A stretch of 64,000 bases of DNA from Solirubrobacteraceae bacterium (GTDB lineage Bacteria > Actinomycetota > Thermoleophilia > Solirubrobacterales > Solirubrobacteraceae), in NCBI GenBank assembly GCA_031177685.1, contig JAPSGI010000007.1, positions 124,001 through 188,000 on the forward strand, written 5' to 3'. Below, one piece after another: positions 44,974-56,550 of the stretch (position 1 is the first letter of the stretch; each line of letters opens with the position of its first letter). The notes beneath the pieces were generated by a model that saw only the letters and a list, made by a program, of their open reading frames with translations, had not been told where the DNA came from and ran no database searches. The translations under genes were made by a program, and so were the position numbers.

Positions 44974-47900
44974 GTGAAGGTGGTGTTGCAGGGCCACCGT
45001 CGGACGCGCTCCCGCGGCGTTCGCCTACTGCTGGGCGTGGTTCTGGTGGCGGGATGCGTCCCGCTCGGTGGCTACGTCCGCGTGGCGGTAGCCGCTCCAG
45101 GCGACTCCCTGTACTCGGCGTTTCGTCCTATCGCTACGAACCAGCGCCCGAGTGCAGTGCCGGCATTGGGGAGTCGAGCCGCAGCGATCGTGCCATGGCA
45201 GTTCGAAGCTTGGGGTTCTCCCGACGCGACCCGGCCGATGTCCCAAATCACGAACCGGATCATGTCGATCGCGGCGAGTGCCGATGGACGAGAAACATGG
45301 GCGGTGGGCCCGCAAGCGGCCGGTGGCCGCTTGACGCTCTACCGATTCGACGGCTTGGGATGGCGAAGCTGCGATCCCCAGGCGGGCGCGGCGCAGAGCA
45401 CCCACAGTGCCTGCGCCGACCTGGCACCGCTCGCCGCAAGAGGACTTCTGCTCGAGTCGATCGCCACGGTCAGCTCGGACGGCGAGGCCTTCGAAGCCGT
45501 GGCGGTCGGCTGGCTGCCCGCTCCGCCCGGTAGCCCAGAGGCCGATATCACCGCCGTGATCGTCCGCTACCGCGACGGGCGGTGGACGGTGGAAGCGACG
45601 CCCACAGACCCGACGGTGGGCCGTCGATACCGCCTGCGCGCCGTTGCCTTCGCCGAGCGCAACGACGGCTGGGCCTACGGCGCGTCCGCGTGGGACTCCG
45701 ACGATCCGGTGATCTTGCGCTTCGAAGACGGGCACTGGATCAGCTGCAGTACGTCCGGGACCTGCGATGCCGGCGGGGCCCTTCCCGACCAGCGCTTCGC
45801 GGCGCCGACGTACGGGCCGGCATTGGTTGCCGCGGGCGACGGTGTCTTCCTCGCGGGGACTCGCATCGTGCCGAACAAGCCGCTTCCTCATCGCTACTAC
45901 CCCGTGGTCCTCGCGCGAGACGGCGAGCGGTGGGGGACCACAGACAGCTTGGATCCCGCCGCACCCGGGCGATCTCCGACGCCGGGCGACGAGGCGAAGC
46001 TCACGTCGTTCGCCGTCACGGCGAAGGGGGATGGAGGAAGCGACGGTTGGGCGCGGCTCGGTCCGCCGGACGGAACGCGCTCGACGACGACGCTTCGCCT
46101 CCAACCTGACGGGCAGTGGCGCCCCTGGTCGCCCAGCCAAACCGACGCCTTGGCCAGTCGAACGTCGGGATCGGAAATCCGGGGTGCCGCAACGAGCGGA
46201 TCGAGCGGGGCCCAGCCGGTCATGACGACCGACAAGGGACCGCTCCTGCGCTTCGACGCCGAGGAAGACCGCTGGCGCGTCTTGCCGGCCCCCTTCGACC
46301 CGAGCGGCGACAATCCCTTCACGGCGGCCGACGTTCACGCCGTGGGGCCGGACGGTCGTGGCGGGCTCTGGCTGGTCCAGGACGGTGGGGCGAACGGCCC
46401 GTACTTCCACCGCTACGCCGATCGCGTCCACCGGCCGGTCTTCGACGACGTCGGGCACCCGTTCGTGGGGGGCCGGCTACGCGCCCTGGCCGCGGGTCCC
46501 GCGGGAACCGTGTGGCTCGCCCGCGACGGCGGTCAGCTTGCCCGCTACGACCGGCTGACCGGCTGGAGCCGCGTCGACGTCGAGGGCTGGGACCGCGGGT
46601 CCGCCGGGCCGACGCCGGTGAGCGCGATCGCGGTCGGCGCCGGCGGGCGCGGCGTCGCGGTCGGCGACCGCGGGCAGATCGCTGACTTCGGTCCCCGTGG
46701 CGCCCGCCTGGACACGACGGTCAGACCGCCGCTGCGCGCCGTCGACGTCGCGCTGGACGGCTCGGCGATGGTGGGCGGCGACTCCGCCACGCTGCTCTGG
46801 AGCCCGCGCCCGGGGGACTTCCACTCGATCCGTCCGCCACCGGCCGGCGCCGGCGCCAAGATCACCGCGGTCGCGCTGCCCGCGCCGGACCGTGCGTGGG
46901 TCGCGACCGCCGGCGGAGAGGTGTTCGCCGGCCGCCGGACCGGCGACACGTGGACATGGGGGGACGCGCCCGAGAACGTCGGCGACGGCGGCAAGCTCCT
47001 GGCGGGCCCGCGCGCGCTGCGAGCGATCGCGCTCGACGCGCGGGGCCACGGGTACGCCGTGGGCGACGGCGGCACGGTGTTGGAGCGCACGGACGGCGCG
47101 TGGCGGCGCTTGGAGCTGGGCGTGAGCGACGACTTCACCGCGGTGGCGCTCTCCGACGAGGAGGTCCTGATCGGAGCGGCGGCCGGCGCCATCTGGACGC
47201 GGGTCGGCGGAGCCTTCCAGCTCGCGCGCCCGGGCAGCGTGATCGACGGCTACACCGCGCTCGGCGGTGCGCGAATCAGCGGACTCGCCCTGCTGCCGGG
47301 CGACGACGCCGGCGACGTCGAGGCCTGGGCCGCGCTCGACGGTGGTCTCTCGACCAGCGCGCTGCTGCACTACGCCAGCGACCCCGGCGATCCGCTCCTG
47401 ACGCCCGCCGGCAGGGCCCCGCCCCTCCCGGACGCCCCGGCGCCCCGCCCCGGTGAGCTGTCCTTCGTCGCCTTCGGCAAGTCGGACTGCGCCAACCCCA
47501 GCAACGAGCAGTGCCCCGGGCCCAGCGGGACCGACGCGCTCAACGACATCGTGTCGCGGCGCCTGTCCGAGCGGATCGCCGCCCTGCGCCGGGAGCCGAA
47601 TCCGCTGGCGTTCGCAGTGTTCACCGGCGACGCGAACGACCACGGTGGCAACCTGGCGCGCGGCTCGCGTCCCGTGCTGCTCAACGAGTGGGTCGACCTC
47701 GTGGTGCGCCCGATCGAGGAAGCGTCGGTGCCCGTGATGGGCGCGATCGGCGTACTGGACCTCGCGGAGGCGACGCCGTGCTGGCAGCGCAGCGCGGGAG
47801 TGTGCCTCAGCACCGACCACACGGCCCGCGCCGGCGCCAACATCTTCTGGCGCCAGGCCATGGCCCGCCGCGTGGGGCAGGACGGCGGCCGGCAGGAGTT

Positions 47901-49710
47901 CGGCGGGCTGCACTACCGGCCGGTGCGCGACGAGCTGGCGCCGTCGACTCCTGACGTCAAGCTGCCCGCGAGCGGTCCGGATCCGGCGCCTTCCAGCGTG
48001 CCCACCGGCGGGGCGCGGACGCACTACGCGGTGGACGTGCTGCGCGGCCAGGAGGCGCTGGTTCGACTCGTGTTCGTGGACAACTCGCTGGGATCGCTGC
48101 GGGCCAGCGACCCCCTGCAGCAGCCGCCGGAGCCGCGCGGACAGCTCGCCTGGCTGGACCGGGTGCTGGGGTCGCGACCGAAGGGCGCTCGGGCGGTCGT
48201 CGTCTCGACCTCGCCGTCGTACAGCTACCGCCCGGAGACCGTGGCGAACTCGGCGGACGACGGCGCGATCTTCGAGGAAGTCGTACTCAAGCACGGCGTC
48301 AGCGCCGTGGTCTCGGGCCGGCTGGGCTGGAACGCGCTCTACTACACGCTCGCGCCCGGCCTGCACTGCCCGGCCCCCGGCGGTTCGCATCCCGAGCACG
48401 CGCCGACGAGCGCTCGGGGGTGCGGCCGCTCCGCCGCGCTGCCCGCCGGCGCTCCCGCGCTGGGCGACCACGAGCTCCACGGCGCCGTGCCGTTCGTGGT
48501 CTCGTCCTCAGCCGGGGGGAAGCTCGCGCAGGAGTCCGGCGAGGGCTACTGGCACGGCTACTCGGTGATCCGCCTCGACGCCCCCGGCGACCCGGCGAAG
48601 ACGATCGTCGAGCAGCGCCCGATCCTCGATTGGGTCGTCGTCACGGCGTCCGCGCGCCGGCTGAAGCCGGGCCGGCGCCTGACCCTGAAGGGAGTCGGGC
48701 GCGAACCGCCGGCCGCCGACACGCCACCGCGCTACCACCGCATCGACAGCCCGGCGATCACCCACCGCTACGACCTCCTGCTGGCCGATCCCGACAAGCC
48801 ATGGCTGCCCCTCCGCGACGACCAGGGGGACTACGTGCCCGTCACGCAGCGCCACCCCGGGTGCGAGGTCGGGTGCGTGGACCGCCAGACCGGCGAGGTC
48901 CGCGCCGGCGAGGGCGCCGACGAGCGCGTCTACGCCGTCGCGCTGCTGTCCGTGGGCGAGCTGAGCGCCACCTACCCCCTCGTCTTCGACCCGCGCTCGG
49001 CGCGCAAGGCACTGGCGGCGGTCGACGGATCGCCGGCGGCGCCCGGGGTCGCACCGGCGGCCGGCCGGCCGGCCGCAAACCCGTCCTCGCCGACGACCGG
49101 CGCCCCGACCGCGCCGGGCTCCCCTTCGGCGACGCTCGAGCTCCCCACCTTCCCGACATTCCCGCCGGCCGCGCCACCGCAGCCACCGCAGGCGCCGGGG
49201 CCCCCGACCCCGGCCTCCCCGAACGCTCCGCCGCCGCACGTCGCCGGCTCGGCGTCGCAGGCCGCGCAGGCCGCCTCCAGCGCACTGGAGGCCCCGCGCG
49301 TGGCGCCCGTGCCGCCAGGCGCTCCGCACGCCAAGCCGTCTCCGAAGGTGACGCCGGGGATCGAGGCCGCGGTGCCCCTGCAGGCCGCGGTCGCGGCCAT
49401 CGACGACGACCCGCTGGACGCCGCCGCGGCGACCGCGGACCCGCGCGAGGACCTGCTGGTCGACATCGCTCCCGCGCCGTCCATGCCGCCGGGTGCGGCG
49501 ACCACGCGGCGGGCGCACGAGCGGCCGGAGATGCAGATGACGGCCCTGGACTCCGCAGACCAGCCCTCGGCCTGGACCCGCAACGCCGGCTACGGCGGCG
49601 GGCTGACGCTGGCCGCGATGGTGCTGGCGGGCGGGTGGCTGGCCGTCCGCTCCCGCCGCCGCGCGGCGGGAGCGCCCGCGCCGGCATACAACCCACACAG
49701 GCGGAGGTAG
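44974..49710 (+). CDS. 1578-residue surface protein: beta-propeller region, degenerate phosphoesterase domain, C-terminal anchor
   Basis: The start is the GTG at 44974 behind AAGGGGAG. The N-terminal signal (RLLLGVVLVAGC) could be a lipobox or end at VAVAA. Residues about 60-800 hold many short repeats of the GDGGTVLERTDGAWRRLELG type, as in BNR/YCF48-like propellers. Residues about 825-1150 resemble a calcineurin-like phosphoesterase: GDxxD survives (VFTGDANDHGG), but the GNHD position reads GAIGVLD and the GHxH position reads SGRLGWN. A Pro/Ala linker (about 1350-1510), one helix (LTLAAMVLAGGWLAV) and a basic tail follow. The first 1.3 kb is less GC-rich than the rest. A sigma gene follows 46 nt downstream. 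Confidence 0.8.
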   Translation: MKVVLQGHRRTRSRGVRLLLGVVLVAGCVPLGGYVRVAVAAPGDSLYSAFRPIATNQRPSAVPALGSRAAAIVPWQFEAWGSPDATRPMSQITNRIMSIAASADGRETWAVGPQAAGGRLTLYRFDGLGWRSCDPQAGAAQSTHSACADLAPLAARGLLLESIATVSSDGEAFEAVAVGWLPAPPGSPEADITAVIVRYRDGRWTVEATPTDPTVGRRYRLRAVAFAERNDGWAYGASAWDSDDPVILRFEDGHWISCSTSGTCDAGGALPDQRFAAPTYGPALVAAGDGVFLAGTRIVPNKPLPHRYYPVVLARDGERWGTTDSLDPAAPGRSPTPGDEAKLTSFAVTAKGDGGSDGWARLGPPDGTRSTTTLRLQPDGQWRPWSPSQTDALASRTSGSEIRGAATSGSSGAQPVMTTDKGPLLRFDAEEDRWRVLPAPFDPSGDNPFTAADVHAVGPDGRGGLWLVQDGGANGPYFHRYADRVHRPVFDDVGHPFVGGRLRALAAGPAGTVWLARDGGQLARYDRLTGWSRVDVEGWDRGSAGPTPVSAIAVGAGGRGVAVGDRGQIADFGPRGARLDTTVRPPLRAVDVALDGSAMVGGDSATLLWSPRPGDFHSIRPPPAGAGAKITAVALPAPDRAWVATAGGEVFAGRRTGDTWTWGDAPENVGDGGKLLAGPRALRAIALDARGHGYAVGDGGTVLERTDGAWRRLELGVSDDFTAVALSDEEVLIGAAAGAIWTRVGGAFQLARPGSVIDGYTALGGARISGLALLPGDDAGDVEAWAALDGGLSTSALLHYASDPGDPLLTPAGRAPPLPDAPAPRPGELSFVAFGKSDCANPSNEQCPGPSGTDALNDIVSRRLSERIAALRREPNPLAFAVFTGDANDHGGNLARGSRPVLLNEWVDLVVRPIEEASVPVMGAIGVLDLAEATPCWQRSAGVCLSTDHTARAGANIFWRQAMARRVGQDGGRQEFGGLHYRPVRDELAPSTPDVKLPASGPDPAPSSVPTGGARTHYAVDVLRGQEALVRLVFVDNSLGSLRASDPLQQPPEPRGQLAWLDRVLGSRPKGARAVVVSTSPSYSYRPETVANSADDGAIFEEVVLKHGVSAVVSGRLGWNALYYTLAPGLHCPAPGGSHPEHAPTSARGCGRSAALPAGAPALGDHELHGAVPFVVSSSAGGKLAQESGEGYWHGYSVIRLDAPGDPAKTIVEQRPILDWVVVTASARRLKPGRRLTLKGVGREPPAADTPPRYHRIDSPAITHRYDLLLADPDKPWLPLRDDQGDYVPVTQRHPGCEVGCVDRQTGEVRAGEGADERVYAVALLSVGELSATYPLVFDPRSARKALAAVDGSPAAPGVAPAAGRPAANPSSPTTGAPTAPGSPSATLELPTFPTFPPAAPPQPPQAPGPPTPASPNAPPPHVAGSASQAAQAASSALEAPRVAPVPPGAPHAKPSPKVTPGIEAAVPLQAAVAAIDDDPLDAAAATADPREDLLVDIAPAPSMPPGAATTRRAHERPEMQMTALDSADQPSAWTRNAGYGGGLTLAAMVLAGGWLAVRSRRRAAGAPAPAYNPHRRR

Positions 49711-49756
49711 GTATGCGAGTCTTCGCGCACTCGAAAGCTGTTTCGCATTTCGCCCG

Positions 49757-50664
49757 ATGCCCATCTACTGCCTCGTACCGCAGGATCTCGCCGATGAGCT
49801 GCACGACCCGCTCCACGCCCACTTCCGCCGGGATCGGTCGGTGATGGTCGTCATCGACCGCCGCTGGCGCAACGGACGGCGCAACGGGCGCGACACGGCC
49901 GAGCGCGAGCCGCCGACGCACCTGGTCGACGTCTCGCCCCCGCCCCTGCCGCACGCCGCGCGTCCCCACGCCGACCGGCTGCGCTTCGTGCAGCGTGTCG
50001 AGCCGCTCGCCGGCGAGGCGGAGGACGCGGACACCCACGAGCTGGTCGCCTGGGCCCAGTTCGGCGACACGGACGCGTTCGCCGCCCTGTACATGCGCTA
50101 CTTCGACCGCGTCTACGGCTACCTGCGCATGTCGCTGCGCGATCGCCACGAGGCCGAGGACCTCGCGCAGCAGGTGTTCCTCAAGGCGCTGGACCACCTC
50201 GACCAGTTCGAGACCGCGCCGGACCGGCCGTTTCGCCCGTGGCTTTTTCGCATCGCGCGCAATCTGCTCGTCGACCATCTGCGCAAGCACCGTCCCGCCC
50301 TCTTCGAGGACCCGCAGGAGATCCCCGACCGTCCCGCGGCGGGCCCGGCCGACATCGCGACGATGGAGTCCACGCTGGCTTGGATGTCCGACAGCGAGGT
50401 GACGCTGTTCATCGAGCGCCTGCCGCTGCCCCAGCGGCAGGTGATCACGCTGCGCTACCTGATTGGACTCTCGCTCGAGGAGATCGCCGAGGTCCTCGGC
50501 CGCAGCCCGGGATCGGTCCGCATGCTGGACCTGCGCGCGCGGCAGTACCTCCAGGAGCGCCTGACGGCCCTCGGCCGCAAGCCCGTCGTGGCCCGCCGCC
50601 GCGCCATGCGCACCCTGTGGCGCCAGATGCACGTGCTGCGCGAGCGGCGCTTCGCGCTGCGGCC

Positions 50665-50668
<4 letters not shown>
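49757..50668 (+). CDS. ECF-type sigma factor with unusual N- and C-terminal extensions (copy 2)
   Basis: A 303-residue paralogue of the sigma factor at 42710-43639. It opens [21 protein letters not shown], matching the other copy. Region 2 is [46 protein letters not shown] and region 4 [34 protein letters not shown]. It ends RRFALRP. No Shine-Dalgarno sequence is apparent at its ATG; a strong one (GGAGGTAGGT) serves an ATG 44 nt upstream in another frame. It is probably co-transcribed with the giant surface-protein gene. The stop overlaps the convergent DUF255 gene in CTAG. Confidence 0.87.
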
Positions 50669-52629
<1,961 letters not shown>

Positions 52630-52637
52630 CCCATGAG

Positions 52638-52643
52638 AGGCTA
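52638..52643 (-). promoter_or_regulatory. -10 box TAGCCT of the DUF255 gene
   Basis: On the minus strand TAGCCT is followed by 8 nt and the ATG at 52629; an upstream ATG at only 3 nt is not the family start. Confidence 0.45.
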
Positions 52644-52690
52644 CCCTCGCCTCCCTTCCCCGACTCCCCAGCCAGAGAGGAACCTCCCCG

Positions 52691-53083
52691 ATGTCCCACC
52701 ACCGCGAGATCGTCACGGCCCTGGGCGCGCCCGCCGCCATCGGGCCCTACTCCCACGCCGTGCGCGCGGGCGGCCTGCTGTTCTGCTCCGGCCAGATACC
52801 GCTGGACCCCGACACGGGCGAGCTGGTCGGCGACGACCCGGCCGCGCAGACGGAGCGCTGCCTGGAGAACCTGTCGGTCATCTGCGCGGCCGCGGGGACG
52901 ACGCTGGACGACGCGGTGCGGATCACCGTGTACACGACCGACATGCAGGCGTTCGAGCGGATCAACGAGGCCTACGCCCAGCACTTCGCGGGGGACCCGC
53001 CCGCCCGCGTCGTCGTCGGCGTGGCGGCGCTGCCGCGCGGCGCCGCGGTCGAGATCGACGCGGTGGTTGCGCTCACGGGCTGA
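52691..53083 (+). CDS. ridA: RidA family enamine/imine deaminase
   Basis: Hydrolyses reactive enamines such as 2-aminoacrylate to the 2-oxo acid and ammonia. The 130-residue protein has [56 protein letters not shown] and [21 protein letters not shown], with the catalytic Arg in PPARVVV. A gagagg Shine-Dalgarno-like sequence precedes the ATG. Its stop overlaps the start of ilvA (TGATG), which joins the enamine producer and its clean-up enzyme in one operon. Confidence 0.93.
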   Translation: MSHHREIVTALGAPAAIGPYSHAVRAGGLLFCSGQIPLDPDTGELVGDDPAAQTERCLENLSVICAAAGTTLDDAVRITVYTTDMQAFERINEAYAQHFAGDPPARVVVGVAALPRGAAVEIDAVVALTG

Positions 53084-54246
53084 TGGCCGAGCTGCCCCCC
53101 GACGCGATCGCCCGCGCGCGCACCGCCGGCGAGGGCGTCGTGCGGCGCACGCCCGTCCTCTCCTCGGCCACGCTGAGCGAGCGTTGCGGCGGCGCGGTCG
53201 CGCTGAAGGTCGAGAGCCTGCAGCGCACCGGGTCGTTCAAGCTGCGCGGCGCCCTCGCCAAGCTGGCGGCGCTGGGAGACGCCGCGCGCGCGGGGGTCGT
53301 CGCCGGCAGCGCCGGCAACCACGCCCAGGCGGTGGCGTACGCGGCCCGGGCGCGCGGCGTGCCCTGCGAGGTGTTCATGCCCAGCGACGCCTCGATCGCC
53401 AAGACGCAGGCCGCACGGGACCTGGGGGCCACGGTGCACGTCCCGGCGGGAAGCGTCGACCATTGCGTGGCGGCGGCGCGCGAGCACGCGGAGGCGGCCG
53501 GCCTGGCCTTCGTGCACCCGTTCGACGACCCCGACGTGATCGCCGGGCAGGGCACGCTGGGGCTCGATTTGCTGGAGGACGTTCCCGACCTCGCGCGGAT
53601 CGTCGTGCCCGTGGGCGGGGGCGGGCTCGCCGCGGGCGTCGCCATCGCGGTGAAGTCGGCGCGCCCGGACGTCGAGGTGCACGGCGTCGAGGTCGAGGAC
53701 CGCGGCCTGACGATCGCGGATGGGATCGCGGTCAAGCGTCCCGGCGAGCTCACCGGGCCGCTGTTGGCGCAGTGGCTGGACGGCACGGTCGCGGTGGCCG
53801 AGGACCGGATCGCGGAGGCGATGGTGGTGCTGATGGAGCGCGCCAAGCTCGTCGTGGAGGGCGCGGGCGCGATCGGCGTGGCTGCGCTGCTGGACGGAAG
53901 GGTCCCGCGCGCCCCCTCGGGCACCACCGTGGCGATCCTCTCCGGCGGCAACGTCGACGCGGGGCTGCTGGCCGCCGTGGCGCGGCGCCACGAGACGGTG
54001 TCGGGCCGGCGCCTCGTGCTGCTCACCCGCATCTCCGACCGCCCGGGCGCCCTGGCCGCGCTGCTTTCCAAGGTGGCCGCCACCGGCGCCAACCTGGTCG
54101 AGGTCTCCCACGTCCGCGAGGGCCTGGACCTCCACGTCCGCGAGACCGCCGTCGAGCTCACGCTGGAGACCCGCGGCCGCGAGCACGCCGAGGAGATCCA
54201 GGGGACCCTGCGCGACGCCGGCTACCGCTGCTCCGCGGTCACATAG
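53083..54246 (+). CDS. ilvA: threonine ammonia-lyase with ACT domain
   Basis: PLP enzyme making 2-oxobutanoate from threonine, 387 residues. The PLP Lys is in SLQRTGSFKLRGALAKL, followed by VVAGSAGNHAQAVAYAA and the phosphate loop VPVGGGGLAAGVAIAVK. The C-terminal domain (RLVLLTRISDRPGALAALLSKVAATGANLVEVSHVR) is a single ACT domain, which often mediates allosteric control. This short form could be biosynthetic or catabolic. The ATG overlaps the ridA stop. The 3' end overlaps the convergent propeller gene by 8 nt. Confidence 0.92.
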   Translation: MAELPPDAIARARTAGEGVVRRTPVLSSATLSERCGGAVALKVESLQRTGSFKLRGALAKLAALGDAARAGVVAGSAGNHAQAVAYAARARGVPCEVFMPSDASIAKTQAARDLGATVHVPAGSVDHCVAAAREHAEAAGLAFVHPFDDPDVIAGQGTLGLDLLEDVPDLARIVVPVGGGGLAAGVAIAVKSARPDVEVHGVEVEDRGLTIADGIAVKRPGELTGPLLAQWLDGTVAVAEDRIAEAMVVLMERAKLVVEGAGAIGVAALLDGRVPRAPSGTTVAILSGGNVDAGLLAAVARRHETVSGRRLVLLTRISDRPGALAALLSKVAATGANLVEVSHVREGLDLHVRETAVELTLETRGREHAEEIQGTLRDAGYRCSAVT

Positions 54247-56515
54247 GCGGCGCTGGATAGAGCGGCAGCGCGGCAAGGTTCGACCACGGGCGGCCCTCCC
54301 AGCTCCATAGGTCGCCCGCCGCGTACAGGCGCGTCGGCGTCGCGAGCAGGGCGCATACGCGTCCTACGTAGCGGGACGCCGCGATGCCTCCGCGCCCGGT
54401 CCGCGCGGCGACCGTGATCAGCCGCCCGGCGCCGCCCGGCGACGCGGCGACGAGCGTGGAGTCCACGAGCGCCAGCGCCGACGTCGAGAAGGGAAGGGAC
54501 CGGAACCTCGGGTCGGGCCGACCGGTTACGGGGTCGAGCGCCAGCGTCGCGCTCGCGGCGCCCCGGGCGGCGAACTCCCCGCTGGCGTAGAGGCGTCCGC
54601 TGCCGTACGCGAGCGCGCGCGTCGCGCTGGTCGCGTGCTCGGGGTCGAGGCGGGGCGCGCGGAACCCCGAAACCATCCGCCCCGTGCGCGGATCGAGGGC
54701 GAGGACGCCGCGCTGGCGCGCGCCCCGGCGCCCCGCGGCCACTCCGACGTACACCCGCCCGCGCGCCACCTCCATGACGAGCGGGACGGGGGCGTCCGGG
54801 GTATCCGCGATGGGGAGGTGGGGGTCGCCGACCGGCGACCGGAAGGCGGCGCGGCGCGCGCCGGTGTGCGCGTCGAGCGCGAGGATCTCGCGGGTGCTCA
54901 GGTCGGCGACGTAGAGCGTGCGCCCACGCGCGGCGATCGCCGAGCCGGCATAGATGCTCGGGGCGTCGAAGCCCCGCAGACGCCGTCCCGTCACCGGGTC
55001 GAGCGCCACGACGCCTTCGCGTGTGGCCCGGCGGCCCTTCTGAGCCGGAGTCGTGAACGAGCCCGTGGCGAACAGCCGTCCGCCGGCCGTCGCGAAGCCC
55101 TTGACGAAGCGCGCGCCGGAGACAACGAAGCGCCGGTCGAGTCGCCCGGTGCGCGCGTCGAGCGCCGCGACCGAGGTCCGGTACGCGCCGCCCGCGCTGT
55201 CGAACCGGCCGCCCGCGAACAGCCGATCCCCCGACGCCGCAAGCGCTTCCACCGGGCGATTGGTCCGCACGAGGACGCGCCTCTCACGCCGGCCGGTGCG
55301 CGCGTCGAGCGCGACGATCGCGCCCCGGCCGGTGTCGAAGTTGTGGGTGACGAACAGGCGCTCCCCGGCCGCCGCCACCCGGTGGGGGAAGATGTCGGGC
55401 GGCGCTTCGAACCCCGGGATCCGCGCCCCGGTGCCAGGGTCCAACGCCACGAGCTCGGGCTCGGCAGGCAGGCCGTAGGTGGGTTGGGCGACGTACAGCA
55501 CCCCATTGCCCGGCACGATCGCCTCCACGTCGGGGTGCGGCCGCGGTGCGAATCGCGCGTCCAGCGCTCCGGAGTCTGGATCGAGCGCCACCAGCCCTCG
55601 GCGCGCCACCCCGCCTACCGTGCGAAAGCGCCCGCCCACCAGGAGCCGGGATCCGGCGAGTGCGAGCGCACGCACGTCGGTGTCGCTGTCAAGCCGTGGG
55701 TACGGCTCAGCGCTCTGCCCCACCCGCGGCGCGAACCCCTCGTCGACCGCTCCCGTCGCCGGGTCGACGGCGACCAGGTCAGCCCGCGCGACCCCGTTGA
55801 CGCGCTCGAAGTCGCCGCCGACGTAAAGATGCCGCGGCGAGGCGACGAGCGCGACGACGCCACTCTCACGACGCGTTCGCCAATAGTCGAGTTCCGGGCA
55901 GCGATCTCGGGACAAGGTCGGACTGGGAATCCCGGTGGGGGTCATCCGCAACGGCGCGTTGAGACTGACGGAGAAGGTGGGATCGATCGTGCCGCGGGCG
56001 AGGTCGAACGACAAGACCTCGTGGGTCACATCGCCGCGCCGCCAGCGCGCCGCCGTCGCGACGTATAGCCGGCCGTTGCCGAGCGCCAGCGCCGTGACGG
56101 GCGCGTCGAGCGGTTCCCCGAAGCGCCGATCGATGCGTCCGTCGGCGAGCACGTGCACCAGGTGGCGGCGATCCTCGGGGATTACGTGCGGCGGTTCGGC
56201 CGGGAACCAGCCGCCGACGAAGAACCCGCCGGCGCCGTCCGCGACCACCGCGTTGACCGCGCCGTGGAGGGTCGGGAAGCGCGGGTCGCGGTGGCCCAGC
56301 TGGTCCAGGCCGACGCCCGAGCCGGTGTGCGGCCCGGCGTACGCGAACCGTCCGCCGAGGTAGACCCGGTTGCCGACGCGGGCCAGCGCCTCGACCCGCG
56401 CGTCGGTCACCGTGGTGGGGCGAGGCAGGACGGGGTTGGAGCCCGAGCCCGCCCAGGCCGGCGACGCCGCGCCCGCGACGAAGAGCGCCAGTGCCGCGGC
56501 CATCCGCCTCCTCAT
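54239..56515 (-). CDS. secreted beta-propeller protein with delta-60-like repeats
   Basis: A 758-residue exported protein. A signal peptide (MAAALALFVAGAASPAWA) is followed by repeated units of about 45-60 residues with the core LVALDPDSGALDARFAPRP or VVALDPVTGRRLRGF and LYVGGDFERVNGVAR, typical of delta-60/PQQ-like propeller repeats. No catalytic motif is visible, so a binding or scaffold role outside the cell is likely. The track extends the frame far upstream; the ATG at 56515 starts the signal peptide. It lies 35 nt after the SDR gene on the same strand but is probably functionally separate. Confidence 0.8.
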   Translation of the reverse strand: MRRRMAAALALFVAGAASPAWAGSGSNPVLPRPTTVTDARVEALARVGNRVYLGGRFAYAGPHTGSGVGLDQLGHRDPRFPTLHGAVNAVVADGAGGFFVGGWFPAEPPHVIPEDRRHLVHVLADGRIDRRFGEPLDAPVTALALGNGRLYVATAARWRRGDVTHEVLSFDLARGTIDPTFSVSLNAPLRMTPTGIPSPTLSRDRCPELDYWRTRRESGVVALVASPRHLYVGGDFERVNGVARADLVAVDPATGAVDEGFAPRVGQSAEPYPRLDSDTDVRALALAGSRLLVGGRFRTVGGVARRGLVALDPDSGALDARFAPRPHPDVEAIVPGNGVLYVAQPTYGLPAEPELVALDPGTGARIPGFEAPPDIFPHRVAAAGERLFVTHNFDTGRGAIVALDARTGRRERRVLVRTNRPVEALAASGDRLFAGGRFDSAGGAYRTSVAALDARTGRLDRRFVVSGARFVKGFATAGGRLFATGSFTTPAQKGRRATREGVVALDPVTGRRLRGFDAPSIYAGSAIAARGRTLYVADLSTREILALDAHTGARRAAFRSPVGDPHLPIADTPDAPVPLVMEVARGRVYVGVAAGRRGARQRGVLALDPRTGRMVSGFRAPRLDPEHATSATRALAYGSGRLYASGEFAARGAASATLALDPVTGRPDPRFRSLPFSTSALALVDSTLVAASPGGAGRLITVAARTGRGGIAASRYVGRVCALLATPTRLYAAGDLWSWEGRPWSNLAALPLYPAPPM

Positions 56516-56550
56516 GCGAGAACAACGCCGCCCGGCTGTGGTTCGTGACC

